Source: Hoyosella altamirensis
GTDB taxonomy: Bacteria; Actinomycetota; Actinomycetes; Mycobacteriales; Mycobacteriaceae
Reading direction: 5' to 3'
Length of the DNA: 64,000 nt
Assembly: GCF_014191505.1 (NCBI RefSeq)
Contig: NZ_JACHWS010000004.1
Coordinates: 308,654-372,653 of the forward strand
Numbering within the stretch: position 1 is the first letter of the stretch; every line of letters begins with the position of its first letter. Under the pieces are notes generated by a model. That model saw nothing but the letters and a program-made list of their open reading frames with translations, did not search any database and was not told where the DNA came from. This document shows positions 37,933-46,394 of the stretch, piece after piece. A program made the position numbers and the translations under genes.

Positions 37933-39240
37933 CTAATCGGTGCGGCGCCCGACGCGGAAGGCGCCGTAGAGCAGTGCTGCGACAACGAGCGCGCCCAGTG
38001 AACCCACCACAACGCGCTGCCCCATCGAGGGGCTCTCGGCAGACGGATCGCTGACGGGTACCGCGGATGGCGGCAGCGCCTGCGCTAAGGACTCGTCCAC
38101 GGGCTCGGCTTCGTCGATGCTGGTTCGAGCGTCGAGTGTGCCCACGGTGCTGTCCCCGGCAATACCGAAGCCATAGTCGAATAAGTCCGCCACCTGCTGC
38201 CAGACTGGCTTTGGTTCGTTTTCTGCCATCATGACGGACACAATTAGCCGACGGCCATCACGCTCAGCTGCACCCACATAGGTTTGCCGGGCGGAGTTCG
38301 TGAAGCCGTTCTTCCCGCCGATTGAGTCTGGATACATCCAGTTCACGACGTTGTCATTCCCCATCGCGAAGCCGGGCCGATCGAAGTCGCCCGGCGTCGC
38401 CGGGTCCGCGGGGTACCCCGGGAAGTCGATATGCGGGGTCTGCAGGTAGTCCACGAAAACCGGATTCTCCATCGCTGCGCGGAAAATCACCGCGAGATCG
38501 TAGGCGGAGGAGGACATGCCAGGCCCGTCCAGACCGGACGGCGTCGCAGCGCGGGTGTCAAGCGCGCCCAATTCAGCCGCGTACTCATTCATCTTGCGCA
38601 GCGTTTCATCGACGCCGCCAAGCTGCTGCGCTATGGCATTTGCCGCGTCGTTGCCGGACGCCATCACCAGGGCCTTCATCAGGAGCTCGTTCGTGTACTC
38701 ACCGCCGGGGCCGATCCCAGCTCGGCTGCCCTCGATGTTTGCGTCCTCGATAGTGCCGATGATTGTCCGGCCGAGGTCGATTTCGTCAAAAGCAACAAGC
38801 GCGAGCAGTGTCTTGATCGTGCTCGCAGGACGGTGACGCCCGTGCGGGTCCTTCGCTGCGAGGACGTCTCCCGTGTCGAGATCGGCGACGAGCCAGCTCG
38901 CTGCTGAGATCTCTTCAGGGGGCTCGGGGACGCCCGGCGCCAGAACGAGTTCGCAATCCGCGAGTCGCGGCCCGCCAACGGGGGTGTCTGGTATCGGCAG
39001 TGGCGTGGGCGCTGATCGGCCTGGTTGTGGTTCCTCGGACGAATCGACTGGCGGCGGCGGCGTAACCCGAACTGGGCAGTCTGACGTATCCGGGGTTGTG
39101 AGAGGCGCGGGCGAAGTCGTGGGCGAGGGTTGTGGAGGCTCGATTTGCTGGGCGGCTGCGGGGGTCATGCCGAGTCCGGCAGCGGCAACGGTGGCGACTG
39201 CCCCAAAGGCGGCGAATCGGACTTTCCCTGGCATGCTCAT
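37933..39240 (-). CDS. dacB: D-alanyl-D-alanine carboxypeptidase (low-molecular-weight PBP)
   Basis: A 435-residue exported penicillin-binding protein that trims the terminal D-Ala from peptidoglycan stem peptides. An N-terminal signal peptide ends near residue 30 (TPAAA-QQ), then comes a Pro/Ser/Thr-rich linker to about 110. Catalytic motifs are S140-T-I-K143, S195-G-N and KNGFT, the usual K-T/S-G box with an unusual Asn. A C-terminal membrane helix (VVVGSLGALVVAALLYGAF) anchors it, as in mycobacterial DacB1 (Rv3330). ATG 39240 gives a normal signal peptide. It converges on YihY with 9 bp between. Confidence 0.92.
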   Translation of the reverse strand: MSMPGKVRFAAFGAVATVAAAGLGMTPAAAQQIEPPQPSPTTSPAPLTTPDTSDCPVRVTPPPPVDSSEEPQPGRSAPTPLPIPDTPVGGPRLADCELVLAPGVPEPPEEISAASWLVADLDTGDVLAAKDPHGRHRPASTIKTLLALVAFDEIDLGRTIIGTIEDANIEGSRAGIGPGGEYTNELLMKALVMASGNDAANAIAQQLGGVDETLRKMNEYAAELGALDTRAATPSGLDGPGMSSSAYDLAVIFRAAMENPVFVDYLQTPHIDFPGYPADPATPGDFDRPGFAMGNDNVVNWMYPDSIGGKNGFTNSARQTYVGAAERDGRRLIVSVMMAENEPKPVWQQVADLFDYGFGIAGDSTVGTLDARTSIDEAEPVDESLAQALPPSAVPVSDPSAESPSMGQRVVVGSLGALVVAALLYGAFRVGRRTD

Positions 39241-39422
39241 CGAGTTGGCAGCGTATGCGAACAATCTGAATGTACCAACCTGAACCGCCGAAGTACGCGT
39301 CGGAAGATGTTTGCCGCTTGCGCAACCACCCCCAAAGCGGTCTAGTGTGTATTAACTTATTGCCGCGGCGGATTGCGGGCATCAACCAGGTCACAGGAGC
39401 GCATGCTCCGGGGAGAGGGCGT

Positions 39423-39647
39423 ATGACTCACTCAAGTGGGGTAATTCAGCAGTTGGCGGACGAACTTGGCGGTGGCGTACCTGCCGGGGCGGCTCATCTC
39501 GACCGCGCATCGCAGGAGAAGCTCGTGCGCCTGATCCAAGACGCAAAGCGCCGACAGGGAGCTGCCCTGAGGCAGGCCGCTGATGACGGGTTCGATTCTT
39601 TGCCTATGCTGCTGCGCCGTCCGGTCAAAAAGATCCTGGGACGGTAG
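39423..39647 (+). CDS. Small conserved-looking protein of unknown function
   Basis: A 74-residue soluble protein, rich in Arg, Ala and Leu and mainly helical, ending in LLRRPVKKILGR. GGAGAGGG precedes the ATG at 39423 at a good distance, and the gene ends 8 bp before the next, so the two form a unit. I recognise no family. The upstream gap (39241-39422) holds the divergent promoters of this unit and dacB; TAGTGTGTATTAACTTATTG near 39345 is the only A/T-rich patch there. Confidence 0.65.
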   Translation: MTHSSGVIQQLADELGGGVPAGAAHLDRASQEKLVRLIQDAKRRQGAALRQAADDGFDSLPMLLRRPVKKILGR

Positions 39648-39655
39648 GCCCCGTT

Positions 39656-40984
39656 ATGAACGAACAACTTATGGTGCGCGCTGAGCTGGACAAACTTGCC
39701 AATACCCTGGGCGTCTCCGTTCAGGAAGTCGGCTTTTTGGGTGACATCTCACCCGCCGATCTCCGCGAGCTGCGCGAACGGGTGACTGCGTCGCTCTTCA
39801 GTTCGGGCGCGGACGCGCTCCGTGCGCTGGCGAAAGCGAGCAAGCTGTTGCCAGCGGGAACTGTAGCGTCGATTGCGCAGCGGTCTTTCGGCCCAATGTT
39901 GTGTGCGCGGGCGGCGGGCTTCATGGACGTCAGCAGGGCGATCGACGTTGCGCAAAAGCTTCCGGTTCCGTTCCTGGCGGAACTGTGCATCCACCTCGAT
40001 CCGGCACGCGCAGAAGCCGTCATACGCGCAATTCCCGATCAGATTGCGTGCGAAGTTGCCGACAAGCTACTTGCGATGCGTGAATTCATCACCCTCGGCA
40101 GGTTCGTCGGCTACGTGCGGGAAACAGTGATCACCGCGGTGATTCGGAGCGCGGACCCGGTGGCGCTCCTGCACGTCGCTTTCTATGTCGAGGCGCAGGA
40201 ACGGTTCGACTCGATTGCCGATGCCCTGTCCGATGACGAGATCGGGTCAATCATCCGTGCGGCCGCAGGGCGTGCGGATGTGGTCGATAGCGATCTCTGG
40301 GTACAGGCGCTGAGTCTCCTTGACTCTGTCAGTGCTGATCGTCAGCGCAGACTTGCCGATATTGCGGTCGCGCAGCCCGCTGACGTGCTGGATTCGATGA
40401 TCACAACAGTGCACGCGGCAAGTATGTACGACGCTCTGCTGCCCCTCGTCACCATCATGAGTGACGAGAGCAAGGTGCGACTGGCCGCGATTCCCGCGTT
40501 GCATGACAGTGACCGGCTGCATGCGATAGTGCAGGCCACAGCGGTGCACGAGATGTGGACGGAACTGCTGCCACTGGTCGAGGCGGTGCCTGAATCCGCG
40601 AAACGCGAAGTCGCGCTCGCTGCGAGCGGTCTGCCTAAGGCAGCGATGGTCCACGCGATCGTGGCTGCTCGCGAGAGTCATCAGTGGCCCGTGCTTCTCA
40701 CGCTCGCGGAATACATGCCCGAACCCGAACGAGCACAGCTCATCGCACTTCTCGCGGACATTGACCTCAGCATCGTCGAGTCGTTCGTGGACGCCGCGCT
40801 CACCACCGAAGTGGTCGAGCGTGCGCTTGCGCTGCTCAACCAGGTGGGCGAGCCGGAACTCGCGCCGGTGGTTGCACGAATCGGCACCATCGAACCTGAA
40901 AGCAGATCGGTGTTTGTTGCGCGAGCGACAGAACTGGGTGTGCTGGATCGGCTGGGCATAATCGGTGATGCTTTGCGCGGCTGA
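39656..40984 (+). CDS. Helical-repeat protein of unknown function
   Basis: A 442-residue soluble, strongly helical protein without signal peptide. Its C-terminal half consists of about four units of roughly 44 residues, each with a buried pair like AIVQATAVHEMWTELLPLVE and AIVAARESHQWPVLLTLAEY followed by an E/P-S/E-x-R-x-x-L-A helix, which suggests an alpha-solenoid. The N-terminal part has weaker copies (residues about 95-240). I know no family name. It is co-transcribed with the 74-residue protein upstream; a protein-protein interaction role is plausible but not shown. Confidence 0.75.
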   Translation: MNEQLMVRAELDKLANTLGVSVQEVGFLGDISPADLRELRERVTASLFSSGADALRALAKASKLLPAGTVASIAQRSFGPMLCARAAGFMDVSRAIDVAQKLPVPFLAELCIHLDPARAEAVIRAIPDQIACEVADKLLAMREFITLGRFVGYVRETVITAVIRSADPVALLHVAFYVEAQERFDSIADALSDDEIGSIIRAAAGRADVVDSDLWVQALSLLDSVSADRQRRLADIAVAQPADVLDSMITTVHAASMYDALLPLVTIMSDESKVRLAAIPALHDSDRLHAIVQATAVHEMWTELLPLVEAVPESAKREVALAASGLPKAAMVHAIVAARESHQWPVLLTLAEYMPEPERAQLIALLADIDLSIVESFVDAALTTEVVERALALLNQVGEPELAPVVARIGTIEPESRSVFVARATELGVLDRLGIIGDALRG

Positions 40985-41170
40985 CGCGACAATTCGAGGA
41001 GGAATTAACATACGGGATCTCCGCACCGGTAATTGTGCTCGTCGGTCAGACAGTGACAGACTCGAACAGCCCCTGGCCTGCGAATCGGCTGCAATCGGCT
41101 CGAGCAATGGCTGGGGCGGCGGACGGTCAGTGGAAGCGCCACCAGGCCTAGATGCTCGAGCAGAGGACGA

Positions 41171-42361
41171 ATGTCGATCAGCGACTCAACGGGGCTTGTC
41201 CCGCGGAAGCGGCCACGCGATCGTAAGAAAACGATCTTGAGCGCTGCCACGAGATTGTTCATCGCACGTGGTTACCACCAGGTGTCGATGGCCGACATCG
41301 CCGATTCGGTGGGTGTGACTCCGACGGCGCTGTACAGGCACTACCGCAATAAAGAGGAACTTCTCGAGCAGACCCTCCTGACCGCGGCCCGCGGTGTCCG
41401 CGACACGATAATCGCATGTGACCCGGCGCCGGAGGCAATGCTGAGGACCCTTGCGAAAGTCGCGTTGAGCGCGCGAGGCGTGCACCCCTTGCTCCGCCGA
41501 GAAGTGCGCCATCTGCATCCTTCGCAACAGCGCGCCATCGCTGAAGCAGTCGTGTCGAGCGTCCTTGCCCTCAGCCGTACGGTACGCGCGATGCGCCCCG
41601 AGCTCGCGGCCAGCCATGCGCGATTCCTCGCCTGGTGCATCGCGTGGATGATGGGGAGCATCTCCTATCACCGCGTCGACATCCCAGATTCGGAATGTGA
41701 ACAACTGCTCACCGAAATCGCGCGCGACGTCGTCAACGCCCTGCCGGTCACTGAGCCCTACCCGTTGCTGATCGCCGAAGGCGATGCCGAGCGACTCGCC
41801 GAAGCCGACGCAAGCGGTGTGCGAAGCGAGGAACTCATCGCTGCGGCAACACGGCTGTTCGCAGAGCAGGGCTATGCGGGGACCACGATCGAAGACGTCG
41901 CCGCGCGTGCGGGCATGGTGGGTCCGAGCATCTACCACTACTTCCCGCGCAAGTCCGATCTGCTCAAAGTCGTTCTCGACCGGTGCGCCCGGTGGATCGA
42001 CGGGTACACGTCCCGGGCAGTCAGCGAGAGTGGAGCGCCGGATGACACTGTGCGCTCAATCATGCGCTACTACGCCGAGTTCAGCGTCGCCCACCCTGGC
42101 CTGATCGCTGTAGCAGCTACCGAGCCCATGCATCTCGCCCGCGAGGGGAAGGCGAGCCGCAGCCGCGACATCCAGCGCGACGGGGTGACATCGTGGGCGA
42201 CTCTGCTGCAGTACTCAAAGGCAGGGATGACGCGTGCCGAGGCGCGGCTGCGAGTGATCGCGGCCACGACGGTCGTCAACAATTCCGTCCTGCGCCGACC
42301 ATTCGGCGCTGGACGCGCTGATGACCTGACCGCCGTGGGGCTCCGCATCCTCGGCGTCTGA
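41171..42361 (+). CDS. Tandem double-HTH TetR-family regulator
   Basis: A 396-residue protein built from two complete TetR units. The first HTH is at about residues 20-65 (VSMADIADSVGVTPTALYRH), the second at about 217-262 (TTIEDVAARAGMVGPSIYHY), each followed by its own helical C-terminal domain. A monomer would therefore resemble a pseudo-dimer. GAGGA lies close upstream of the ATG. It ends 5 bp before the end of the convergent dehydrogenase gene of the inositol locus. No palindrome is obvious in the 186-bp upstream gap, which otherwise holds nothing I can support. Target unknown. Confidence 0.87.
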   Translation: MSISDSTGLVPRKRPRDRKKTILSAATRLFIARGYHQVSMADIADSVGVTPTALYRHYRNKEELLEQTLLTAARGVRDTIIACDPAPEAMLRTLAKVALSARGVHPLLRREVRHLHPSQQRAIAEAVVSSVLALSRTVRAMRPELAASHARFLAWCIAWMMGSISYHRVDIPDSECEQLLTEIARDVVNALPVTEPYPLLIAEGDAERLAEADASGVRSEELIAAATRLFAEQGYAGTTIEDVAARAGMVGPSIYHYFPRKSDLLKVVLDRCARWIDGYTSRAVSESGAPDDTVRSIMRYYAEFSVAHPGLIAVAATEPMHLAREGKASRSRDIQRDGVTSWATLLQYSKAGMTRAEARLRVIAATTVVNNSVLRRPFGAGRADDLTAVGLRILGV

Positions 42362-42366
42362 GCTGC

Positions 42367-43410
42367 CTACCCGAGTGGGCCGTATTCGGTGCCGCCTTCC
42401 ACGTGCTGCGGATTGAGCTTCACCGTCGCGCCAGTCTTCCAGGCACGTGCAGCGGCCTGAGCGATGTCGAACGCAGCGAGCGCGTCGAGGCCGGTGCAGC
42501 GCGGTTGTTCGCCACTCTGGACGCACTGCGCGAACGCTTCGAGCTCAGCCTGGTAGGCGTAGGGGTAGCGCTGTTCGAAGTCCTCCACCAACGGCACCGA
42601 GGCCGTCCCAGGTGTACGCCACTCGTAGCCGTACCGGCGCGGATTATCGATGCGGAGCGTCGCTTTCGAGCCGACAACCTCCGTGGAGCATTCGTAGCCA
42701 TAACCGGCGGCCCGGCTGTTATCGATGATTCCGAGCGCGCCGTTCTCGAACCTGACGATCACGACTGCGGTATCGACATCGCCGATCGCGGCAAACCCGG
42801 CTGGATCACTGAGGGAACTGCCGTGAGCGCTGACTTCCACGATCTCGCCAGCGATCCAGCGCGCGGTGTCGAGATCATGGATGGTGACATCCACGAAGAA
42901 GCCTCCTGATCCCGCAAGAAACTCGGCTTTCGGCGCGATCATGTCGCGCAGCGACGTGCGGAACATGAACACCTCACCGAGCTCGCCGTTCTGGATGCGC
43001 TCGACGCCAGCCACCCAGTCCGGATCGAACCGGCGGTGAAAGCCGACTTGGAACTGGATTCCGGCGCGCTTCACCGCGTCGAGAACGTCCACTGTTGCGC
43101 CGCGGTCAAGCGAGATCGGCTTCTCCGAGAAGACATGCTTGCCCGCCCTGGCCGCGGCGATGGTCAGCGGTGCGTGGGTGCCGGTGGGCGTCGCGATAGC
43201 GATCGCATCGAGATCTGGATTCTCGAGCAGGTCGTCGTACCGAGTAGTCCATGGCACGCCGTACAGTTCACCAACCTCGCGCGCGACGTCTTCGCGCACG
43301 TCGAACACCGCTGCTAACTGAGCTGAGGGGCAGCGGCCCGCGAGATTGGTGAGGTGGATGCGGCCCATCCGGCCCAGGCCGGCGAGCGCGATGGCAGTCT
43401 TCTTGCTCAT
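42367..43410 (-). CDS. Gfo/Idh/MocA oxidoreductase, inositol 2-dehydrogenase-like
   Basis: A 347-residue NAD-dependent sugar dehydrogenase. The Rossmann motif GLGRMGRIHL is at residue 11, the cofactor and substrate Lys is in EKPISLD near 96, and the catalytic pair lies in FVDVTIHDLDTARW (Asp and His). This pattern matches bacterial inositol 2-dehydrogenases (IdhA type). With IolG encoded upstream, this second enzyme may handle scyllo-inositol or another isomer. AAGGAAG precedes the ATG. It follows the tautomerase gene by 26 bp. Confidence 0.85.
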   Translation of the reverse strand: MSKKTAIALAGLGRMGRIHLTNLAGRCPSAQLAAVFDVREDVAREVGELYGVPWTTRYDDLLENPDLDAIAIATPTGTHAPLTIAAARAGKHVFSEKPISLDRGATVDVLDAVKRAGIQFQVGFHRRFDPDWVAGVERIQNGELGEVFMFRTSLRDMIAPKAEFLAGSGGFFVDVTIHDLDTARWIAGEIVEVSAHGSSLSDPAGFAAIGDVDTAVVIVRFENGALGIIDNSRAAGYGYECSTEVVGSKATLRIDNPRRYGYEWRTPGTASVPLVEDFEQRYPYAYQAELEAFAQCVQSGEQPRCTGLDALAAFDIAQAAARAWKTGATVKLNPQHVEGGTEYGPLG

Positions 43411-43436
43411 GTGTGCTTCCTTGGAGCTGAAATGGT

Positions 43437-43829
43437 TCAGAGACGACCGGTGAGGAACTGTGCCTCACCATCGCCGAAGGACCAGTCGGCGCGCGTGTTC
43501 TCTGTAATCGACACCACGAGATCACTGGGCGCTAAGCCGGTTTGTGTTTCGAGTTTCGCCGCTAGTTCCCGGTACATGGCTACTTTTTGATCCTGTGTAC
43601 GGCCTTGCTGCGTCACCTGGATGATGACTACGTCATCGGTGCGCTCAAACCCCAGGCCAGTGTCTTCGGCGATGATCTGGCCAAGCTTGTGCTCGGTGAT
43701 GATCTGATAGCGGTCACGATCCGGCGCGGCGAACGTATCGAGCATTACCTGCTGCACAACGTCGGCGAGTGTCCGCAGCTCAACGGCGTCACGTCGGCCT
43801 TCGATGACATCGATGCGGACTAGCGGCAC
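43437..43829 (-). CDS. Tautomerase-superfamily protein
   Basis: A 130-residue tautomerase-fold protein. It starts with GTG followed by a Pro codon (M-PLVRIDVIEG), so the mature N-terminus is the catalytic Pro1 of the family. It is about twice the length of 4-oxalocrotonate tautomerase and fits the fused or MIF-length subgroup. AAGGAG lies 6 nt upstream of the start. Located in the inositol locus, it might interconvert keto/enol forms of a ketoinositol or ring-opened acid. That role is only an idea. Confidence 0.8.
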   Translation of the reverse strand: MPLVRIDVIEGRRDAVELRTLADVVQQVMLDTFAAPDRDRYQIITEHKLGQIIAEDTGLGFERTDDVVIIQVTQQGRTQDQKVAMYRELAAKLETQTGLAPSDLVVSITENTRADWSFGDGEAQFLTGRL

Positions 43830-43852
43830 GGTGCGCTCCTTGTGATTCTCGA

Positions 43853-43920
43853 GTTCACACCCTTGGCGGCACGTTCACACTGGTCGTAGCCAGTGTGTTT
43901 GTGCCGCAAAGGGCGTGAAC
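43853..43920 (-). terminator. Long interrupted hairpin after mmsA
   Basis: This 68-nt inverted repeat folds into one long stem: GTTCAC with GTGAAC, CCCTT with AAGGG, GCGGCAC with GTGCCGC and CACACTGG with CCAGTGTG, closed by a 6-nt loop, about 26 pairs in all. It lies between mmsA and the tautomerase gene on the same strand, so it ends or attenuates the main iol transcript or protects its 3' end. Confidence 0.75.
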
Positions 43921-43945
43921 CAGGGTCGGGTAGGGCCAGGGTCGG

Positions 43946-45454
43946 TTAGTGGTGCGACTGCGGGAAGCCCAGGTTGAGGCCCCCGTGGCTCGGGTCGAGC
44001 CACCGCTCGGTGATGACCTTGCCGCGGGTGAAGAAGTGGATGCCTTCCGCACCATGTGCGTGGGTGTCACCGAACAGCGATGACTTCCAGCCACCAAAGC
44101 TGTAGTACGCCATGGGAACCGGAATCGGGACGTTGATGCCGACCATGCCGACTTCGACTTCGTTCTGGAACCGGCGTGCTGCGCCACCGTCGTTGGTGAA
44201 GATTGCGGTGCCGTTGCCGTACTGGTTCGAGTTGACGAGTTCAAGAGCCTCGTCGTAGCTGTCCACGCGCAGAACCGAGAGGACCGGGCCGAAAATTTCG
44301 TCCGTGTACACCGACATATCCGGCGTGACGTTGTCAATCACGGTGGGGCCAAGCCAGAAACCGTTCTCACCGCCATCGGGCTGTACCTGGCGGCCATCCA
44401 GGGCAATCGTTGCGCCCTCAGCTTCACCTGCGTCGACGTACGAGGCGACCTTGTCGCGGTGCTGTTTGGTGACCAGCGGCCCCATGTCACAGCCCTTGGT
44501 GCCGTCACCGGTTGTGATGGTCCTGGCGCGCTCGTTGATCTTCGCCACGAGTTCATCGCCGACGCCACCGACCGCCACGAGTGCGGAAATGGCCATGCAG
44601 CGCTCACCTGCTGAACCGAAGCCCGCGTTGACGGCGGCGTCGGCAGCCAAGTCGAGGTCGGCGTCGGGGAGGACAACCATGTGGTTCTTCGCCCCACCGA
44701 GAGCCTGCACACGCTTTCCGTGCGCGGTGCCCGTGTTGTACACGTACTGAGCGATCGGGGTGGAGCCGACAAACGAGATTGCCTTGATGCCGGAGTTGGT
44801 AAGAAGTTCGTCAACCGCAGTTTTGTCACCCTGGAGAACGTTGAAGACACCGGCGGGCAGCCCCGCCTCCGCCCACAATTCAGCCATCCAGATGGCAGCC
44901 GAGGGATCCTTTTCGGACGGCTTCAGGACAACCGTGTTGCCCGTGGCGATAGCGATGGGGAAAAACCACATCGGCACCATCGCGGGAAAGTTGAACGGAC
45001 TGATCGCGGCCACCGGGCCGATGGGCTGACGGATCGAGAACACGTCAACCTTGGTGGAGGCGTTCTCCGTCATGCCGCCCTTGAGCAGATGCGGGATGCC
45101 GCAAGCGAACTCGACAACTTCCTGGCCACGCGTGACCTCACCGAGCGCGTCGTCCAGAACCTTGCCGTGTTCGGAGGTGATGATCTTCGCGAGTTCGGGC
45201 TTGCGCTCATTCAGAAGTTCGCGGAACTTGAAGAGAATCTGGACGCGCTTGGCGAGCGACGTATCGCGCCAGGCAGGGAATGCGGCCGCAGCGGCGTCGA
45301 TAGCAGCCCGAGTGTCCTCGACGCTAGCGAGTGCAACCTGACCGGTGACTTCACCGGTCGCGGGATTGGTTACCGGTGCGGTTTTCGTGCTGGTGCCGAC
45401 GAAGGATTTTCCGTCGACCCAGTGGGAGATGAGCTTGGTTTCGGTCGTGGCCAT
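43946..45454 (-). CDS. mmsA: CoA-acylating methylmalonate-semialdehyde dehydrogenase (MmsA/IolA)
   Basis: A 502-residue aldehyde dehydrogenase that converts malonate semialdehyde, the last inositol intermediate, to acetyl-CoA and CO2 (and methylmalonate semialdehyde to propionyl-CoA). The nucleophile Cys is in GSAGERCMAIS near 287. The N-terminus SHWVDGKSFVGTSTKTAPVTN and PFNFPAMVPMWFFPIAIA, which replaces the usual Glu-bearing pattern, are typical of the CoA-dependent subgroup. AAGGGAAG precedes the ATG. Last gene of the main iol run before a long hairpin. Confidence 0.94.
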   Translation of the reverse strand: MATTETKLISHWVDGKSFVGTSTKTAPVTNPATGEVTGQVALASVEDTRAAIDAAAAAFPAWRDTSLAKRVQILFKFRELLNERKPELAKIITSEHGKVLDDALGEVTRGQEVVEFACGIPHLLKGGMTENASTKVDVFSIRQPIGPVAAISPFNFPAMVPMWFFPIAIATGNTVVLKPSEKDPSAAIWMAELWAEAGLPAGVFNVLQGDKTAVDELLTNSGIKAISFVGSTPIAQYVYNTGTAHGKRVQALGGAKNHMVVLPDADLDLAADAAVNAGFGSAGERCMAISALVAVGGVGDELVAKINERARTITTGDGTKGCDMGPLVTKQHRDKVASYVDAGEAEGATIALDGRQVQPDGGENGFWLGPTVIDNVTPDMSVYTDEIFGPVLSVLRVDSYDEALELVNSNQYGNGTAIFTNDGGAARRFQNEVEVGMVGINVPIPVPMAYYSFGGWKSSLFGDTHAHGAEGIHFFTRGKVITERWLDPSHGGLNLGFPQSHH

Positions 45455-45492
45455 GGTGGTGCTTCCCTTAGTGAGTGGGGAGGAGTGTGTGG

Positions 45493-46362
45493 TTAGGTGG
45501 TAGCGAGTTCAGCGCTGATTCGCTCGAGCATGCGTTCGTGGATTTCGTCTGCTTTTTCTTCCCAGCCGAAGACGCAGACAGTGGCGACACCGTCGAAGTG
45601 CATGTCGCGAAGGGTGGAGAAGAACTCGTCCCACGGCACTTCGCCGTGCCCGATCTCGTTGTGCTGGTGGATTCTTACGTCAGCCCCGGGTGGGTTGATG
45701 ATGTACCGGTTGCCCTGGTTGGCGCGGTGGTTGTAGCAGTCCGCGATGTGAACGTGGCGCAGCTTGTCGCCCGCCTTGCGCATCATTTCTCCGACGTTGT
45801 ACGCGCCGTCTGACAGGTGAAACGAGTGTGGCGCGCAGTACACGTAGTTGACCCACGGCTTGTTGATTCCGCGGATGATGTTCAGCGCGTCGTCGTTCCG
45901 CTCGGCGAAGTCGTATGGATGAGCCTCGAGGTTGAGTGCAATACCGTGGCGTTCAAAGTCCGGGATCAGCTCCTCCATAGAGCGGTAGAACGCGTGCTCC
46001 GATTCGCGGGGACGGTTCGGGTCACCTGATAGCTCCGAGTTCACGAGCGGGCACTCGAGGTCATTGGCGATCTCGAGCAGCCGCTTCCAGTTGCGGACCT
46101 GCGCCTGCCGCTCCTGCTCTTCAGGAGACGCCCAGTTGAACACCGGAACGAGGGTGAGTACCTGTACACCCGTCTCCTTCATGGCCTTCTTCACGTCCGC
46201 GATCGCGGCATCATCAGCTTTGGGGTAGTGATGCCAGAAAAAGAAATCAGCGCGGGGCGAGAGCTCTAGATACTCATACCCGAGGTCGGCGGCCTTCCGA
46301 ACCTCATCAGCGACCGACAGCTCGGGGTGATACATGTTGGGGTCGAGCGCGATCTTGACCAC
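45493..46362 (-). CDS. Sugar phosphate isomerase/epimerase, IolH/IolI-like
   Basis: A 289-residue TIM-barrel protein of the xylose-isomerase-like family. Metal-ligand positions are visible in VNSELSGDPN, NLEAHPYDF, CAPHSFHLSD and VHIADCYNHR, ending with EIGHGEVPWDEF, so a divalent metal centre is intact. I set the start at the GTG at 46362 because AAAGGAG lies 6 nt upstream. In C. glutamicum the gene at this place is iolH; IolI isomerises 2-keto-myo-inositol to 1-keto-D-chiro-inositol. Either role is possible, so I give no symbol. Confidence 0.85.
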   Translation of the reverse strand: MVKIALDPNMYHPELSVADEVRKAADLGYEYLELSPRADFFFWHHYPKADDAAIADVKKAMKETGVQVLTLVPVFNWASPEEQERQAQVRNWKRLLEIANDLECPLVNSELSGDPNRPRESEHAFYRSMEELIPDFERHGIALNLEAHPYDFAERNDDALNIIRGINKPWVNYVYCAPHSFHLSDGAYNVGEMMRKAGDKLRHVHIADCYNHRANQGNRYIINPPGADVRIHQHNEIGHGEVPWDEFFSTLRDMHFDGVATVCVFGWEEKADEIHERMLERISAELATT

Positions 46363-46394
46363 GCCAGCTCCTTTCAAGCGAAATGTGGGTGTGG

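Noticed and set aside
40247-41107. 286-codon frame opposite the helical-repeat protein
   Set aside because: Antisense, Cys/His/Arg-rich, crosses the gene end; the plus-strand gene has a better start and regular helical pattern.
40985-41170. AGGAGGAATTAAC followed by ATA, possible small gene before the double-TetR gene
   Set aside because: The sequence looks like a ribosome site, but no ATG, GTG or TTG lies at a usable distance in a frame that stays open convincingly.
44681-45496. 271-codon frame opposite mmsA
   Set aside because: Antisense to the aldehyde dehydrogenase; no start signal and no domain.
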